Shown: positions 18,045 through 26,375, counted from the first letter of the stretch. The stretch: 64,000 bases of DNA from Bog-473 sp052140165 (GCA_052140165.1 JBKQUM010000117.1:1-64000); one strand, 5' to 3'. Notes: generated by a model not told the origin, from the letters alone. Program-made: numbers and translations.

Positions 18045-18145
18045 CTGAAGAATATCCTGCTCAGAGACTCGGATCTACGTGGGTCTCATGGCGTCTACCA
18101 ACCGGTGGAGCATCCGGTTCACGGCCAATGGCAGTTAGAGAGGGT

Positions 18146-18162
18146 CGGGAACCACGTTCCCG
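18146..18162 (+). promoter_or_regulatory. inverted repeat / possible ECF-type promoter before the first sigma gene
   Basis: CGGGAAC and GTTCCCG flank CAC, 19 bp before GTG 18182. GGAACC (18148-18153) is the usual -35 of ECF promoters, and a TAGTT-like element follows after about 17 bp. It could be a self-regulated promoter for the near-leaderless sigma gene. This is inference only. Confidence 0.35.
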
Positions 18163-18181
18163 GTGCCGGACATAGTTAGGT

Positions 18182-18787
18182 GTGGGATCAGATCAGCCAC
18201 CCGACGGCGACTTATGGCGGAGAGCCATCTCCCACGATCCCCGAGCCTTTGGCGATCTCTTCGACCGTCATGCGAGGAGCGTCTACAACCACTGCTTTCG
18301 GCGGACCGCCGATTGGTCACTCGCTGAGGACCTGACCAGTGTCGTCTTTTTAGAGGCATGGAGAAAACGCAAGCACGTACGCATGCACGAAGATTCCGTT
18401 CTTCCGTGGCTGCTGGCGGTAGCAAACAACTGTCTCCGAAATGCGGAACGTTCCCGTCGTCGATACCACCGTCTTCTGGCCAAGCTGCCCAAGCCCGAAG
18501 ATCAAGCCGATTTCGATACCGAGGTAAGTGAACGAGCGGACGATGAGGAGACCATGCGTCGCCTTCTCGGCCTCCTGAGCCATCTCAGCACGGAGGATCA
18601 GGAGGTTATTGCGCTATGCGACTGGTCGGGACTCACGAATGAGGAGGCCGCAACTGCATTGGACATTCCGATTGGCACAGTCAAGTCGAGGCTTTCTCGT
18701 GCCCATACACGGCTCCGGAACATCGTCGAAACGGAAGGTAGCGGGAAAGGTCAGTACTCGACCGACCAAGGAAGGGTGGATTCATGA
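18182..18787 (+). CDS. ECF-type sigma-70 family sigma factor (element)
   Basis: A 201-residue sigma factor with region 2 (FGDLFDRHARSVYNHCFRR, SLAEDLTSVVFLEAWRKR) and region 4 (LSTEDQEVIALCDWSGLTN, then AATALDIPIGTVKSRLSRAH). It lacks regions 1 and 3, as ECF factors do. Start GTG 18182. Its stop overlaps the ATG of the next gene (ATGA), so sigma factor and membrane protein are co-made, the usual layout for a sigma/anti-sigma pair. It is the first gene inside the left end of the element. Confidence 0.9.
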   Translation: MGSDQPPDGDLWRRAISHDPRAFGDLFDRHARSVYNHCFRRTADWSLAEDLTSVVFLEAWRKRKHVRMHEDSVLPWLLAVANNCLRNAERSRRRYHRLLAKLPKPEDQADFDTEVSERADDEETMRRLLGLLSHLSTEDQEVIALCDWSGLTNEEAATALDIPIGTVKSRLSRAHTRLRNIVETEGSGKGQYSTDQGRVDS

Positions 18788-19620
18788 TGACAGATTCCTT
18801 CAGCCCACCCCCTGACCGACCATTCCCGCTCGGCAGACAAGTCGCCGCCCGCAAGCAGTTGGAAACACTCACGACGAAAAGATCCTGGAGGTTCCTCGGA
18901 CGCTGGCGTCAGACGGGACTTGTCGTCGGACTGGGTGTTGGACTCTCAGTCGGGGGTGGCGTTGCGTTGGCCCATGGCCTCTTCTCTCCGCTACCCGGTA
19001 GCCCACGAGATACAACGCTGGCCAGGACCATAACTGTTACCCGTACCGGCACTTCCACCGTCGAACTAGGCCCGACGCCACGCAGAGCTAATGCCATCTC
19101 GCTCACGTTGACGGGCCTGAGTGTGGGCACGTTTCGATTCGCAGATGGAAATGGTTCGAACTCTCTCGGTTGTGCCGACAGCGATATCAGCCATCCCGGT
19201 CCTGACGGCTGTACGACCAGCAGCGTTGTGTCCCTTCAGCCGGGCCAACACAGCGTGACGATCATCACAGACCCAACCTCCAGGTGGACGCTGCATGCCA
19301 TGTACATCAACCAAGTGATCACGGCTTGGAAGACGAACGCTCATGGCGAAACCTACGGAGTTCCCACCAAGAAGGGCTTTCCCGACCTCATTGCAGTTGA
19401 TGTCGAAAAGGATGGCCACCAGGGCTACGAGAAATCCTCGGACCTCAACTGCGCTCAGGAGAACGCCCAGAATCGAAACGTCTCGATCCCTGTCTACGAG
19501 AGTGACGGAACGACCAAGATCGGGAACTTCATCGTGGGCGATCGGACGCCGGGGACTCCAACCGTGCCCTTGTCCTCACTCACATGCACCGGACCCAACC
19601 CGTACCAGAGCCATGGTTGA
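18784..19620 (+). CDS. membrane-anchored extracellular protein paired with a sigma factor
   Basis: A 278-residue protein with a basic cytoplasmic N-terminus of about 45 residues, one membrane span (GLVVGLGVGLSVGGGVALAH, about 46-65), then an exported domain rich in Thr, Ser and Gly with four cysteines. The ATGA overlap with the sigma gene suggests it controls that factor. The N-terminus (PPPDRPFPLGRQVAARKQL) could hold the sigma, but no zinc anti-sigma motif (HxxxCxxC) is present. The exported part matches no family I recognise. Function inferred from position only. Confidence 0.6.
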   Translation: MMTDSFSPPPDRPFPLGRQVAARKQLETLTTKRSWRFLGRWRQTGLVVGLGVGLSVGGGVALAHGLFSPLPGSPRDTTLARTITVTRTGTSTVELGPTPRRANAISLTLTGLSVGTFRFADGNGSNSLGCADSDISHPGPDGCTTSSVVSLQPGQHSVTIITDPTSRWTLHAMYINQVITAWKTNAHGETYGVPTKKGFPDLIAVDVEKDGHQGYEKSSDLNCAQENAQNRNVSIPVYESDGTTKIGNFIVGDRTPGTPTVPLSSLTCTGPNPYQSHG

Positions 19621-19833
19621 TCAGTGGGCACCCTTACCAGAGGGCTAAGCGGCGTCGGCCAGTCGGTCGAGAACACGTTTTACCGCCATCGGCTGCCAAC
19701 TCGTCCTTCCACGCTTCGTCCGGTGGCCTTCTGCTTCGAGGCTGGCGCAGATCCCACGAAGGACGCACAAGAGGTGAAGATCCCCGACAAGAATCACTGC
19801 AACGCTGGGCGATCTCAGGACATCTAGATCTTG

Positions 19834-20394
19834 GTGGACGCCGAATCACGATTTCGCATGCTGTTTCGGGAGGCGTATCCCGTCCTGAAGCGATACGTGT
19901 CGTACCGGGGGGTCTCGAAGGCCGATGCAGATGACCTGGTGGCAGCGACGATGGAGATCGCCTGGCGCCGCATCGACCAGGTCCCCGTCGAGGATCCGCT
20001 GCCGTGGCTCTATGGGGTGGCCCGCAACCTTCTCCGCAACCATCGCCGCTCCATTCGTCGGGCCTTGACGCTGGCGTCTCGTATGCCGATCTCGCCCCCG
20101 GTCACTGCTCCGGGCGAGGAAGAGGTGTCTGTGGGCGATCTTCTCGCTGCCTTGGGGCGGCTGGGCGAAGACGATCAGGAGATCCTCCTGCTCATCGCCT
20201 GGGATGGTCTCAGCCCCTCGCAGGCCGCAGTGGTTCTCGGCTGCACACCGGTGGCCGCTCGCTCTCGCCTTCATCGAGCAAGACGCCGCCTCGCTTCGGA
20301 GCTTGGCTTGACGACGAACCTGCAACGTTCAGGCTCCGACGGACATGAGAAGGGGTGCGGAGAGCAGACAGAAGCGGAGGTACCCAATGACTGA
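19834..20394 (+). CDS. second ECF-type sigma factor (element)
   Basis: A 186-residue sigma factor: region 2 (FREAYPVLKRYVSYRGVSK, ADDLVAATMEIAWRRIDQV, DPLPWLYGVARNLLRNH) and region 4 (LGEDDQEILLLIAWDGLSP, AAVVLGCTPVAARSRLHRAR). I use GTG 19834; TTG 19831 directly before it is the alternative. Its last codons overlap the start of the following propeller gene by 8 bp. It differs clearly from the sigma factor at 18182, so the two modules are not a simple recent duplication. Confidence 0.9.
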   Translation: MDAESRFRMLFREAYPVLKRYVSYRGVSKADADDLVAATMEIAWRRIDQVPVEDPLPWLYGVARNLLRNHRRSIRRALTLASRMPISPPVTAPGEEEVSVGDLLAALGRLGEDDQEILLLIAWDGLSPSQAAVVLGCTPVAARSRLHRARRRLASELGLTTNLQRSGSDGHEKGCGEQTEAEVPND

Positions 20395-21817
20395 ATATCC
20401 CCTCGACGACGATCTCCTCGTTGCCTTGCGAAGTGCCCGCCCGGATCTTGGTGTCAACGACAGTGATGCCGATGACCCAGAAGCCCTCGATCTGTTGGAG
20501 AGGATCCTCTCTTCGGATACTCACGAGAATCGAGCGTTCGGTGCACCGGACTCGTCACGAGTCCGAAGCCATGGGCGGTTTGCTCGGTCCCGGGTGCGGC
20601 TCATAGCGGCCGTCGCAGCTCTCGTTCTCGTGGCGTTGGTCGTGCCGTTGGTGATTACCTCAACCCAAAATCCAAGCTCGACAGGGCTCGGCACTCATCC
20701 AGCTTGGCGTTTGGTCGGGAACATCACGCAGCCTGGGTGGCAACTGGAAAGCACGCCTTCATCGGATTCTGAGAGCGTCGCCTGCCCAACGGTGTCCACT
20801 TGTTACGCCGTGGGTATTTCGGCCCATCCAGTATCACCGGGGTCAGCCCTGACCCCCGCTCAAACCGTTATTGAGGTCACCCGTGATGGAGGTGCCACCT
20901 GGAGTCCGTCCGTGCCAGCTCCTGGCGTTGAACTCGGCACAAGCCTGTCGTGCCCAGGACCCACTACCTGCATGATCGCTGGCGCTCCCGCAAGTCCCTC
21001 GGCGACCGACCACCTGTACATCACCATCGATGGTGGTCAGAGCTGGACCTCGAACCCCATGCCAACAGAGAGCGAGGGCGACGTCCAGTTGTCCTGCACC
21101 AGCGCCACGGCTTGTGTAGCCGAGGAGAGCCGTGCGGCGGAAGGGGGCCATACCGTTGGGTCGGATGCAGTCAGCACGACCAATGGTGGGCGCACCTGGA
21201 CAACGTCAGCACTGCCCAACGATTTCATCTCATTTTCCTTGCAATGTTCTGTTGACGGCCGTTGTGTGATTGGAGGGGATACTGCTATCTCATCAGACCT
21301 CCCCACGCCCATGGTGCTCTACAGCACCAATGGAGGGGTCACGTGGTCCCCGTCTACGCTCCCGCCCGACAATGGTGCCCATTTGTTGGTTAGCTCCATA
21401 TCGTGTGGGGACTCTCAACACTGCTTGGCGGTGGAGCCGTTTGACGTTGCGCACAACAGCACGAACCGCCAGGTACTGGTAAGTGACAACGGCGGCGTGA
21501 CCTGGACAGTCTCGCCCTACAGCAGCCCGACTCCTATCGATCTCTACGCCATTTCGTGTCCCACCATCACTGATTGCTGGGCTACGGGGGTGGAGTTCGA
21601 GGCAGGCTCCACGGCCCAACATGAAATCGGGCAGGGGTACATCATGACGACCGACGACGGAGGATCCACTTGGACTCCGCAAGCCGTTCCCGCTGTCCAC
21701 GGTGCGATCCCAAGCTTCGTTGGCTCCATTAGCTGTGCTGCAGCCAATGCATGCTCTGCCGTGGCTCAAGCGCCTGACCCGGGCGACTGGACCTTGATAT
21801 CCAATGAGGCGCCCTAA
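20387..21817 (+). CDS. membrane-anchored Asp-box beta-propeller, likely sigma-linked sensor
   Basis: A 476-residue protein. Residues 1-60 are cytoplasmic (MTEYPLDDDLLVALRSARPD), one span follows (LIAAVAALVLVALVVPLVI, about 69-87), then an exported propeller. At least six Asp-box/BNR motifs are visible (TRDGGATWSPS, TIDGGQSWTSN, TTNGGRTWTTS, STNGGVTWSPS, SDNGGVTWTVS, TTDDGGSTWTPQ). They alternate with seven C-x5-C pairs (CPTVSTC, CPGPTTC, CTSATAC, CSVDGRC, CGDSQHC, CPTITDC, CAAANAC). ATG 20387 has GGAGG at 6-nt spacing and overlaps the sigma stop. The N-terminus resembles partner proteins often found next to actinobacterial sigma genes, so an anti-sigma role with extracellular sensing is plausible. 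Confidence 0.8.
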   Translation: MTEYPLDDDLLVALRSARPDLGVNDSDADDPEALDLLERILSSDTHENRAFGAPDSSRVRSHGRFARSRVRLIAAVAALVLVALVVPLVITSTQNPSSTGLGTHPAWRLVGNITQPGWQLESTPSSDSESVACPTVSTCYAVGISAHPVSPGSALTPAQTVIEVTRDGGATWSPSVPAPGVELGTSLSCPGPTTCMIAGAPASPSATDHLYITIDGGQSWTSNPMPTESEGDVQLSCTSATACVAEESRAAEGGHTVGSDAVSTTNGGRTWTTSALPNDFISFSLQCSVDGRCVIGGDTAISSDLPTPMVLYSTNGGVTWSPSTLPPDNGAHLLVSSISCGDSQHCLAVEPFDVAHNSTNRQVLVSDNGGVTWTVSPYSSPTPIDLYAISCPTITDCWATGVEFEAGSTAQHEIGQGYIMTTDDGGSTWTPQAVPAVHGAIPSFVGSISCAAANACSAVAQAPDPGDWTLISNEAP

Positions 21818-21826
21818 TGCCAGTAC

Positions 21827-22384
21827 CTAGACCTTCGTGAGGTGCCGGTACACGGTCTTGCGACTTACGCCGATCGTCTTGGCGATCTCCTCGACGGTTA
21901 GTTCCTGAGCGTCATAGAGCTGCCTCGCTACCTTGACCTTCTCAGCAGTCATTACGGGTGGCCGACCTCCCACCCGACCTCGGGCACGAGCAGCGGTCAG
22001 TCCTGCAACGGTCCGCTCACGAATGAGGGACCGCTCGAACTCGGCCAATGCGCCGAAGATTGAGAAGATCAGTTTCCCGCCAGCCGTCGTGGTGTCCATA
22101 CCTTCCGTGAGCGACCGGAATCCCACGCCCCTCTCATCGAGATCCTCGATCAGTTGGATGAGGTGCTTCAAGGATCGGCCAAGGCGGTCGAGCCGCCACA
22201 CGACGATGGTGTCGCCGGGACGAAGCTGGTCCAAGAGCCGGTCAAGCTGAGGACGGCGGTCGAGGGATCCAGACGCCTTGTCTTGGAATACCTTGATGCA
22301 GCCAGCGGCCTTGAGGGCATCGAGCTGTAGCGATGCGTCCTGGTCTTGCGTCGAGACCCGTGCGTAGCCGAGGAGATCTCCCAT
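21827..22384 (-). CDS. small serine recombinase (resolvase/invertase)
   Basis: A 185-residue resolvase. The catalytic Ser lies in LLGYARVSTQDQD (Ser11), followed by DTIVVWRLDRLGRSLKHLI, GKLIFSIFGALAEFERSLI and RTVAGLTAARARGRVGGRPP. A C-terminal HTH (TVEEIAKTIGVSRKTVYRHL) completes the protein. The length is normal for Tn3-type resolvases. No transposase is nearby, so it may resolve element dimers or be a remnant of a nested transposon. It is distinct from the large integrase at 30790. A candidate binding site lies just upstream. Confidence 0.92.
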   Translation of the reverse strand: MGDLLGYARVSTQDQDASLQLDALKAAGCIKVFQDKASGSLDRRPQLDRLLDQLRPGDTIVVWRLDRLGRSLKHLIQLIEDLDERGVGFRSLTEGMDTTTAGGKLIFSIFGALAEFERSLIRERTVAGLTAARARGRVGGRPPVMTAEKVKVARQLYDAQELTVEEIAKTIGVSRKTVYRHLTKV

Positions 22385-22393
22385 TGCCCGATT

Positions 22394-22427
22394 GTGTCAT
22401 AAACGACGGAAGCGATCTATATGACAC
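22394..22427. promoter_or_regulatory. candidate res site of the resolvase
   Basis: GTGTCATA (22394-22401) and TATGACAC (22420-22427) form an inverted repeat spanning 34 bp, 10 bp before the resolvase start. A related TGTGACAC follows about 20 bp further on. Spacing and place fit a resolvase binding subsite. Confidence 0.45.
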
Positions 22428-22677
22428 GTAGATATTGCGCAAGGATTGTGACACACGAGGTCAGGCACGATGCCACGGTGCGTCGGGAGTGGGTCACAAC
22501 CGAACGTTTCTGCCCCTACTACCGGGTCCTCCAAAACCGGCAGCTTCAGTGCTGCAACCGGAACAGAGGGTGGATTCCACGATGATCGAGTTCGAGGTTA
22601 CGCACGTGCCTTCTGGCGAGCGATTCCATGCTCGACCCCGCTAGGGACCCGAGGCGTGTCGAGACTGGCCTGCCCGA
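22428..22677. other. non-coding stretch between resolvase and propeller gene
   Basis: No convincing gene is seen. A 20-codon frame at 22582-22644 (starting MIEFEVTHVPSGERF) has a GAGGGTGG upstream and might be the leftover start of a lost gene. Confidence 0.4.
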
Positions 22678-24075
22678 TCAGAGCTTGGCTGGACTCCAAT
22701 GACGGCCCCCATCGGTGGTGACTGTGAGCACCTGGCCGCAGTAGGCCGCCTGGCTCACGGCTGATGGAGTCGGACAGCTCGGCTGTATGCCTAGTGCGAT
22801 GCCATCGTTCGGCGACGAGAACGTGATTGCCATGACATTGCCGACCCTGACGGTTGGCATTGGCTTCACAGTGGTCCAGATCACCCCGCCATCATTGGTC
22901 TCGTAAAGCTGAGAGCCAACATCGATCTTCCAGTTCAGCAGCCCGACGGCCGCAAAACGGGTAGCGACTTCTCCGGGTGAGAACTGTGAGCCCAAGAACG
23001 CTGGAAGAGCGTGGCTCGTCCATGTCGTGCCGCCGTTCTCGGTGACGTAGACGGTAGGGCTCGATTCAGACACCTTCGTCGCAAAGGTGACAGCTGACTC
23101 GGTACTGAAGAACTCAGGGACCGTGTACTGCTGTCCGGTCGGGAGGCCAGGAACCGGAGACCACGAGAGCCCGCCATTGGTTGTGCGGTAGATGATGCCG
23201 CCCGGGACCGGGGAGTTGTCGGAAGGATCGAACGTCGTTGCGGGGACAGCCCAGCCGTCGAGTTCGCTGGTGAACAGCAGCTGCGACTGCTCGATGGCCC
23301 CACTGACCTCGACACCGTTGAGGTTCGGCAAGGTGGAGACCTGAATCCAGGTCGCACCCCCATCGTGTGTCGAGAATACAAGACCCCTGGCACCGTCGAA
23401 CCCATCGGTAATGGCGTAGCCGACTTGAGCGTCGACCATGCTCAACGAAAGAGGACCGCAGTTCTGCAGACACCCGGGCAAGGCGACAAACTTCCACGAC
23501 TTTCCACCGTCGGTCGATTCGTCGATGCCTTCACCCCGGCTCGACCCATTATTGGGATAAGGCACGAACCCGGGTACATCGGTGATGACAACCCAGATGT
23601 CGTCGGTTCCGATTGCGTCCACTGCGGTGACATCTTCGGAGACGGTGACTCCCTGCAGGTTTGGTGGCGTAATCGTCTGCCATGTGCTTCCCCCGTCGAG
23701 TGTGATTTCCAACGTGTCGCCCGTGGTCACCCAACTGAGCGAACTGTCGGCCAGACCCATTGACTGAGCGGGTGAGTATTGGAGCGGCACGCCGCTGACG
23801 CCGTTCTGTCGGGATCTATTGAGAGGCGGGGGCGATTCAGGATGGTGAAGGGTCGTCACCGAGGGTGGCCCTTTCGAGTCACTGCCTCTGCTCAAGACCC
23901 ATCCGGCGATGCAGGCACCGACCAGCAGGAGCACGACCCCCACGAGGGCCGATCGCCGTCGGCGTCGACGCCTACGGGCCTCTCGGAACAGCGCCTCGGT
24001 AGGGTCGTCAGGTACCGGAAGCTCAGTGTTGCCCGTGCCAGATTCGACTCTCAACTTGGTCGCCGACTTGCTCAC
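22678..24075 (-). CDS. membrane-anchored seven-motif Asp-box propeller, GntR-linked
   Basis: A 465-residue protein. The cytoplasmic leader ends in DPTEALFREARRRRRRRRSA, then comes one span (LVGVVLLLVGACIAGWVLS, about 44-62), a Pro/Ser linker and an exported propeller. Seven Asp-box motifs are visible (TLDGGSTW, STDGGKSW, STHDGGATW, TTNGGLSW, TENGGTTW, ETNDGGVIW, TTDGGRHW), enough for a seven-bladed BNR fold. Its ATG overlaps the GntR stop by 4 bp (ATGA). The ligand is unknown; sialidase catalytic residues are not apparent, so binding rather than hydrolysis is likely. Confidence 0.82.
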   Translation of the reverse strand: MSKSATKLRVESGTGNTELPVPDDPTEALFREARRRRRRRRSALVGVVLLLVGACIAGWVLSRGSDSKGPPSVTTLHHPESPPPLNRSRQNGVSGVPLQYSPAQSMGLADSSLSWVTTGDTLEITLDGGSTWQTITPPNLQGVTVSEDVTAVDAIGTDDIWVVITDVPGFVPYPNNGSSRGEGIDESTDGGKSWKFVALPGCLQNCGPLSLSMVDAQVGYAITDGFDGARGLVFSTHDGGATWIQVSTLPNLNGVEVSGAIEQSQLLFTSELDGWAVPATTFDPSDNSPVPGGIIYRTTNGGLSWSPVPGLPTGQQYTVPEFFSTESAVTFATKVSESSPTVYVTENGGTTWTSHALPAFLGSQFSPGEVATRFAAVGLLNWKIDVGSQLYETNDGGVIWTTVKPMPTVRVGNVMAITFSSPNDGIALGIQPSCPTPSAVSQAAYCGQVLTVTTDGGRHWSPAKL

Positions 24076-24431
24076 GGCAGCGATGCGATCATGTCAATGA
24101 TCTCGTCTCGTCGGTAGCCGTGTTGGCGAGCGAAATCGACTAGTTCCTGTACCCGACCCACCACAGCGCTTCGCTGCGGTGTTCCTGTCACCGTTATGCC
24201 CTTTCCTCTACCGAACTCGACGAGTCCCTCATCTCTCAAGATGTGCATCGCTCGGAGCACCGTGTTCTTGTTCACTTCGAGCACGGCGGCAATGTCCTTG
24301 GCTAATGGGAGCCGCTCGCCCGGTCCAGCTTCGCCTTCTGCGATGGCCCGACGGATCTCGGCAGCCACCTGATCGTGCAGTGGCACGGCTTCTGATCGGT
24401 CGATGTTGACAGAGATCATGGTCCTAGCCAT
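24072..24431 (-). CDS. GntR-family (YtrA-like) regulator
   Basis: A 119-residue regulator: a winged helix (PLHDQVAAEIRRAIAEGEAG, LAKDIAAVLEVNKNTVLRAM, LRDEGLVEFGRGKGITV) followed by a short helical tail, the size of the YtrA subgroup that lacks a large ligand domain. ATG 24431 is chosen; ATG 24419 is possible. It is co-transcribed with the propeller gene (ATGA overlap). Only 9 bp separate its start from the divergent NHL gene, so each promoter must lie inside the other gene or transcripts must be nearly leaderless. Confidence 0.88.
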   Translation of the reverse strand: MARTMISVNIDRSEAVPLHDQVAAEIRRAIAEGEAGPGERLPLAKDIAAVLEVNKNTVLRAMHILRDEGLVEFGRGKGITVTGTPQRSAVVGRVQELVDFARQHGYRRDEIIDMIASLP

Positions 24432-24440
24432 AGTAGCTCT

Positions 24441-25607
24441 ATGACGGGCACCGAGGTTGAGGTCAAAGGCCAGGTAACCAATGGGCCGCCAGAGCGTCCG
24501 TGCGACCCCGAGGCGCTCTTCGAGGAGGCTCGGCGACGGCGTCATCGGCGTTGGCTCGTCGGCTTCATTGTGGTCTTGGTGGCTCTCGTTTGCGTGGCTG
24601 CCGTAGTTCTTCGTGGGGGTGGAGGAAGGGTGCCGGTGAAGGGACCGGCGCAGCATGAGGATTCCCCCGTCACCACCTCTCAACCATTGGAACCAACCCC
24701 TACGGCGGGCGTCCTACTCAATCGTCCCCAAGCGATGGCCATTGCCTCCAACGGCAATGTGCTCATCTCCAACGAAGGATCGGACCAGGTCATCGAACGC
24801 CTCCCCAACGGCAGTCTCACCTCTGTGGCTGGCAATGGGGAGGCTGGGTTCGGCGGTGATGGCGGACCTGCCAGTGCCGCTGAGCTTGACGACCCTCAAG
24901 GACTCGCAGTCTCGTCCGGCGGAACGATCTATGTGGCAGATTCGGGCAACAATCGGATCCGAACGATTACTCCAACCGGAACGATCTCGACACTCGCTCA
25001 GGTTCAGGACCCGACTGCCCTCGCCATCGGACCGTCAAACGACCTGTACGTGGTCGATGCAGCCGGAGTGCAATCTGTCGCTCCGAGCGGAGCGGTGGCT
25101 ACGCTCATTCCCGCCACGAGCGGAGGGGATGGCAGAGTCGTGAATGAACTGTCGGTGGGCGGAACATCATTCGCCTTCTTTCCGAGCGCCATTGCAGTCT
25201 CGGCGTCGGGTGTCATCTATATCGCCAACTCATCACCCAAACTGCTCTTGGCGGACTCAGACGGAACTGTGAGCCTCGTTGGGCAGTCTTCCGTGCTCCA
25301 AGGTGGGACCTATGTAACGGTCGCTGGGCTTGCAGCGGTCCCGGATGGTGGTATCTACGTAGGCGACTACGGCGGCTTCTCAATCGACCGAGTGCAGGGC
25401 AGCTCGCTCACACCGCTCGTGATCTTCAAGGCGAACTCCGTAGCTGGACTTGATGGCTTCAGACCCTCTGGCGTTGCTGTCGGGACTGGCGGAGAGATAT
25501 ACACCGATACAGACGGGGTAAACGGAGGGTCGAACAGACCTGCCCTCGTGAGTATCGACCCCGACGGTCATGTGCACCTGCTCGATGTGGGCACGGCCAG
25601 CCCTTGA
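24441..25607 (+). CDS. membrane-anchored NHL-repeat propeller
   Basis: A 388-residue protein. The cytoplasmic leader contains DPEALFEEARRRRHRRW, nearly the same as in the divergent 22678 propeller. One span (LVGFIVVLVALVCVAAVVL, about 39-57) is followed by an exported NHL propeller with about six repeats (RPQAMAIASNGNVLISN, DPQGLAVSSGGTIYVAD, DPTALAIGPSNDLYVVD, PSAIAVSASGVIYIAN and others). NHL propellers bind protein, RNA or carbohydrate. The gene is divergent from the GntR regulator, which may control it. Shared leader and arrangement suggest the two propellers work in one process. Confidence 0.82.
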   Translation: MTGTEVEVKGQVTNGPPERPCDPEALFEEARRRRHRRWLVGFIVVLVALVCVAAVVLRGGGGRVPVKGPAQHEDSPVTTSQPLEPTPTAGVLLNRPQAMAIASNGNVLISNEGSDQVIERLPNGSLTSVAGNGEAGFGGDGGPASAAELDDPQGLAVSSGGTIYVADSGNNRIRTITPTGTISTLAQVQDPTALAIGPSNDLYVVDAAGVQSVAPSGAVATLIPATSGGDGRVVNELSVGGTSFAFFPSAIAVSASGVIYIANSSPKLLLADSDGTVSLVGQSSVLQGGTYVTVAGLAAVPDGGIYVGDYGGFSIDRVQGSSLTPLVIFKANSVAGLDGFRPSGVAVGTGGEIYTDTDGVNGGSNRPALVSIDPDGHVHLLDVGTASP

Positions 25608-25788
25608 TGGACTGAGGTTCACGGAACTGGGGTGTCTCAGTTTCGCCGGAGCAGGGTGCAGTTCGGCGGTCCGCCCGATACGATGGCGGGCGCTAATCAA
25701 GACAGGACGAGGGACTTGGCCCGATGACTCCTGACCAACCTTCCCGCAAGGGCAATCGGTGGTACTGCCAAGTACGATTGGAGGGCAA

Positions 25789-26229
25789 ATGTCAGATCCC
25801 TATGAGGGTGTCACGACGCCCGACCCTGAGCGGGACAGGCTGGCTCGGAGTGTTTTCCACCCCTCCTCACTTGAGGAAGTCGCCGAGGCGGTCTCAGCGG
25901 CGACCGAGAAGTTCCATGACATCTACGTTGAGCGACGAGGCGATCAGTACCGCTGGAGCTTCGCCACCAAGGGCGGCCCGTATCCGTTGTTGCGCATCAC
26001 AGCTCGGTTCCTTCGAATGGACCCTTACTCCCTACGGGGCGTTGGTTCACGAGTCGTTGGCGACGGCTGGTGCGCCCAGATCGTCGATGAGGACGAAACC
26101 GGCACGGAGCCGTATGCTTCGGTCGTACTCAGGTTCGATGAACGGACGACCGTTGACCAGGTTGCACTGCGGGTCAGGACTGGGCTGCAAGAGGATAGAT
26201 TGCGGCTCGAATCCGACGAGCGTGCCTGA
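25789..26229 (+). CDS. hypothetical protein (element)
   Basis: A 146-residue soluble protein with no recognised domain. It has an acidic helical N-terminus (LEEVAEAVSAATEKFHDIYV) and a mixed alpha/beta middle (DQYRWSFATKGGPYPLLRI). ATG 25789 has an excellent GGAGGG ribosome site. The frame shows coding third-base bias. It stands alone between the NHL gene and the convergent 26376 gene. Confidence 0.65.
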   Translation: MSDPYEGVTTPDPERDRLARSVFHPSSLEEVAEAVSAATEKFHDIYVERRGDQYRWSFATKGGPYPLLRITARFLRMDPYSLRGVGSRVVGDGWCAQIVDEDETGTEPYASVVLRFDERTTVDQVALRVRTGLQEDRLRLESDERA

Positions 26230-26273
26230 TCGACCGGGACGGGTTGAAACCAACCTCATCGACTTCTGAGTGG

Positions 26274-26285
26274 GCGCTATAGCGC
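26274..26285. repeat. perfect 12-bp palindrome GCGCTATAGCGC
   Basis: It lies between the stops of two convergent element genes. It could be a short terminator stem or a binding site; nothing distinguishes the two. Confidence 0.3.
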
Positions 26286-26375
26286 TGTCAGAACCTCTCA
26301 ATCTTCGCCGTTGACGTCTGACCCCTTCTCAGCACTTCGACGCCCTACAGCGAGTCGGGATCATTCAATATTCTT

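Noticed and set aside
26274..26285. Palindrome GCGCTATAGCGC as replication origin of the element
   Set aside because: It is a single short palindrome between convergent stops, without iterons or AT-rich unwinding region; a terminator stem is as likely.
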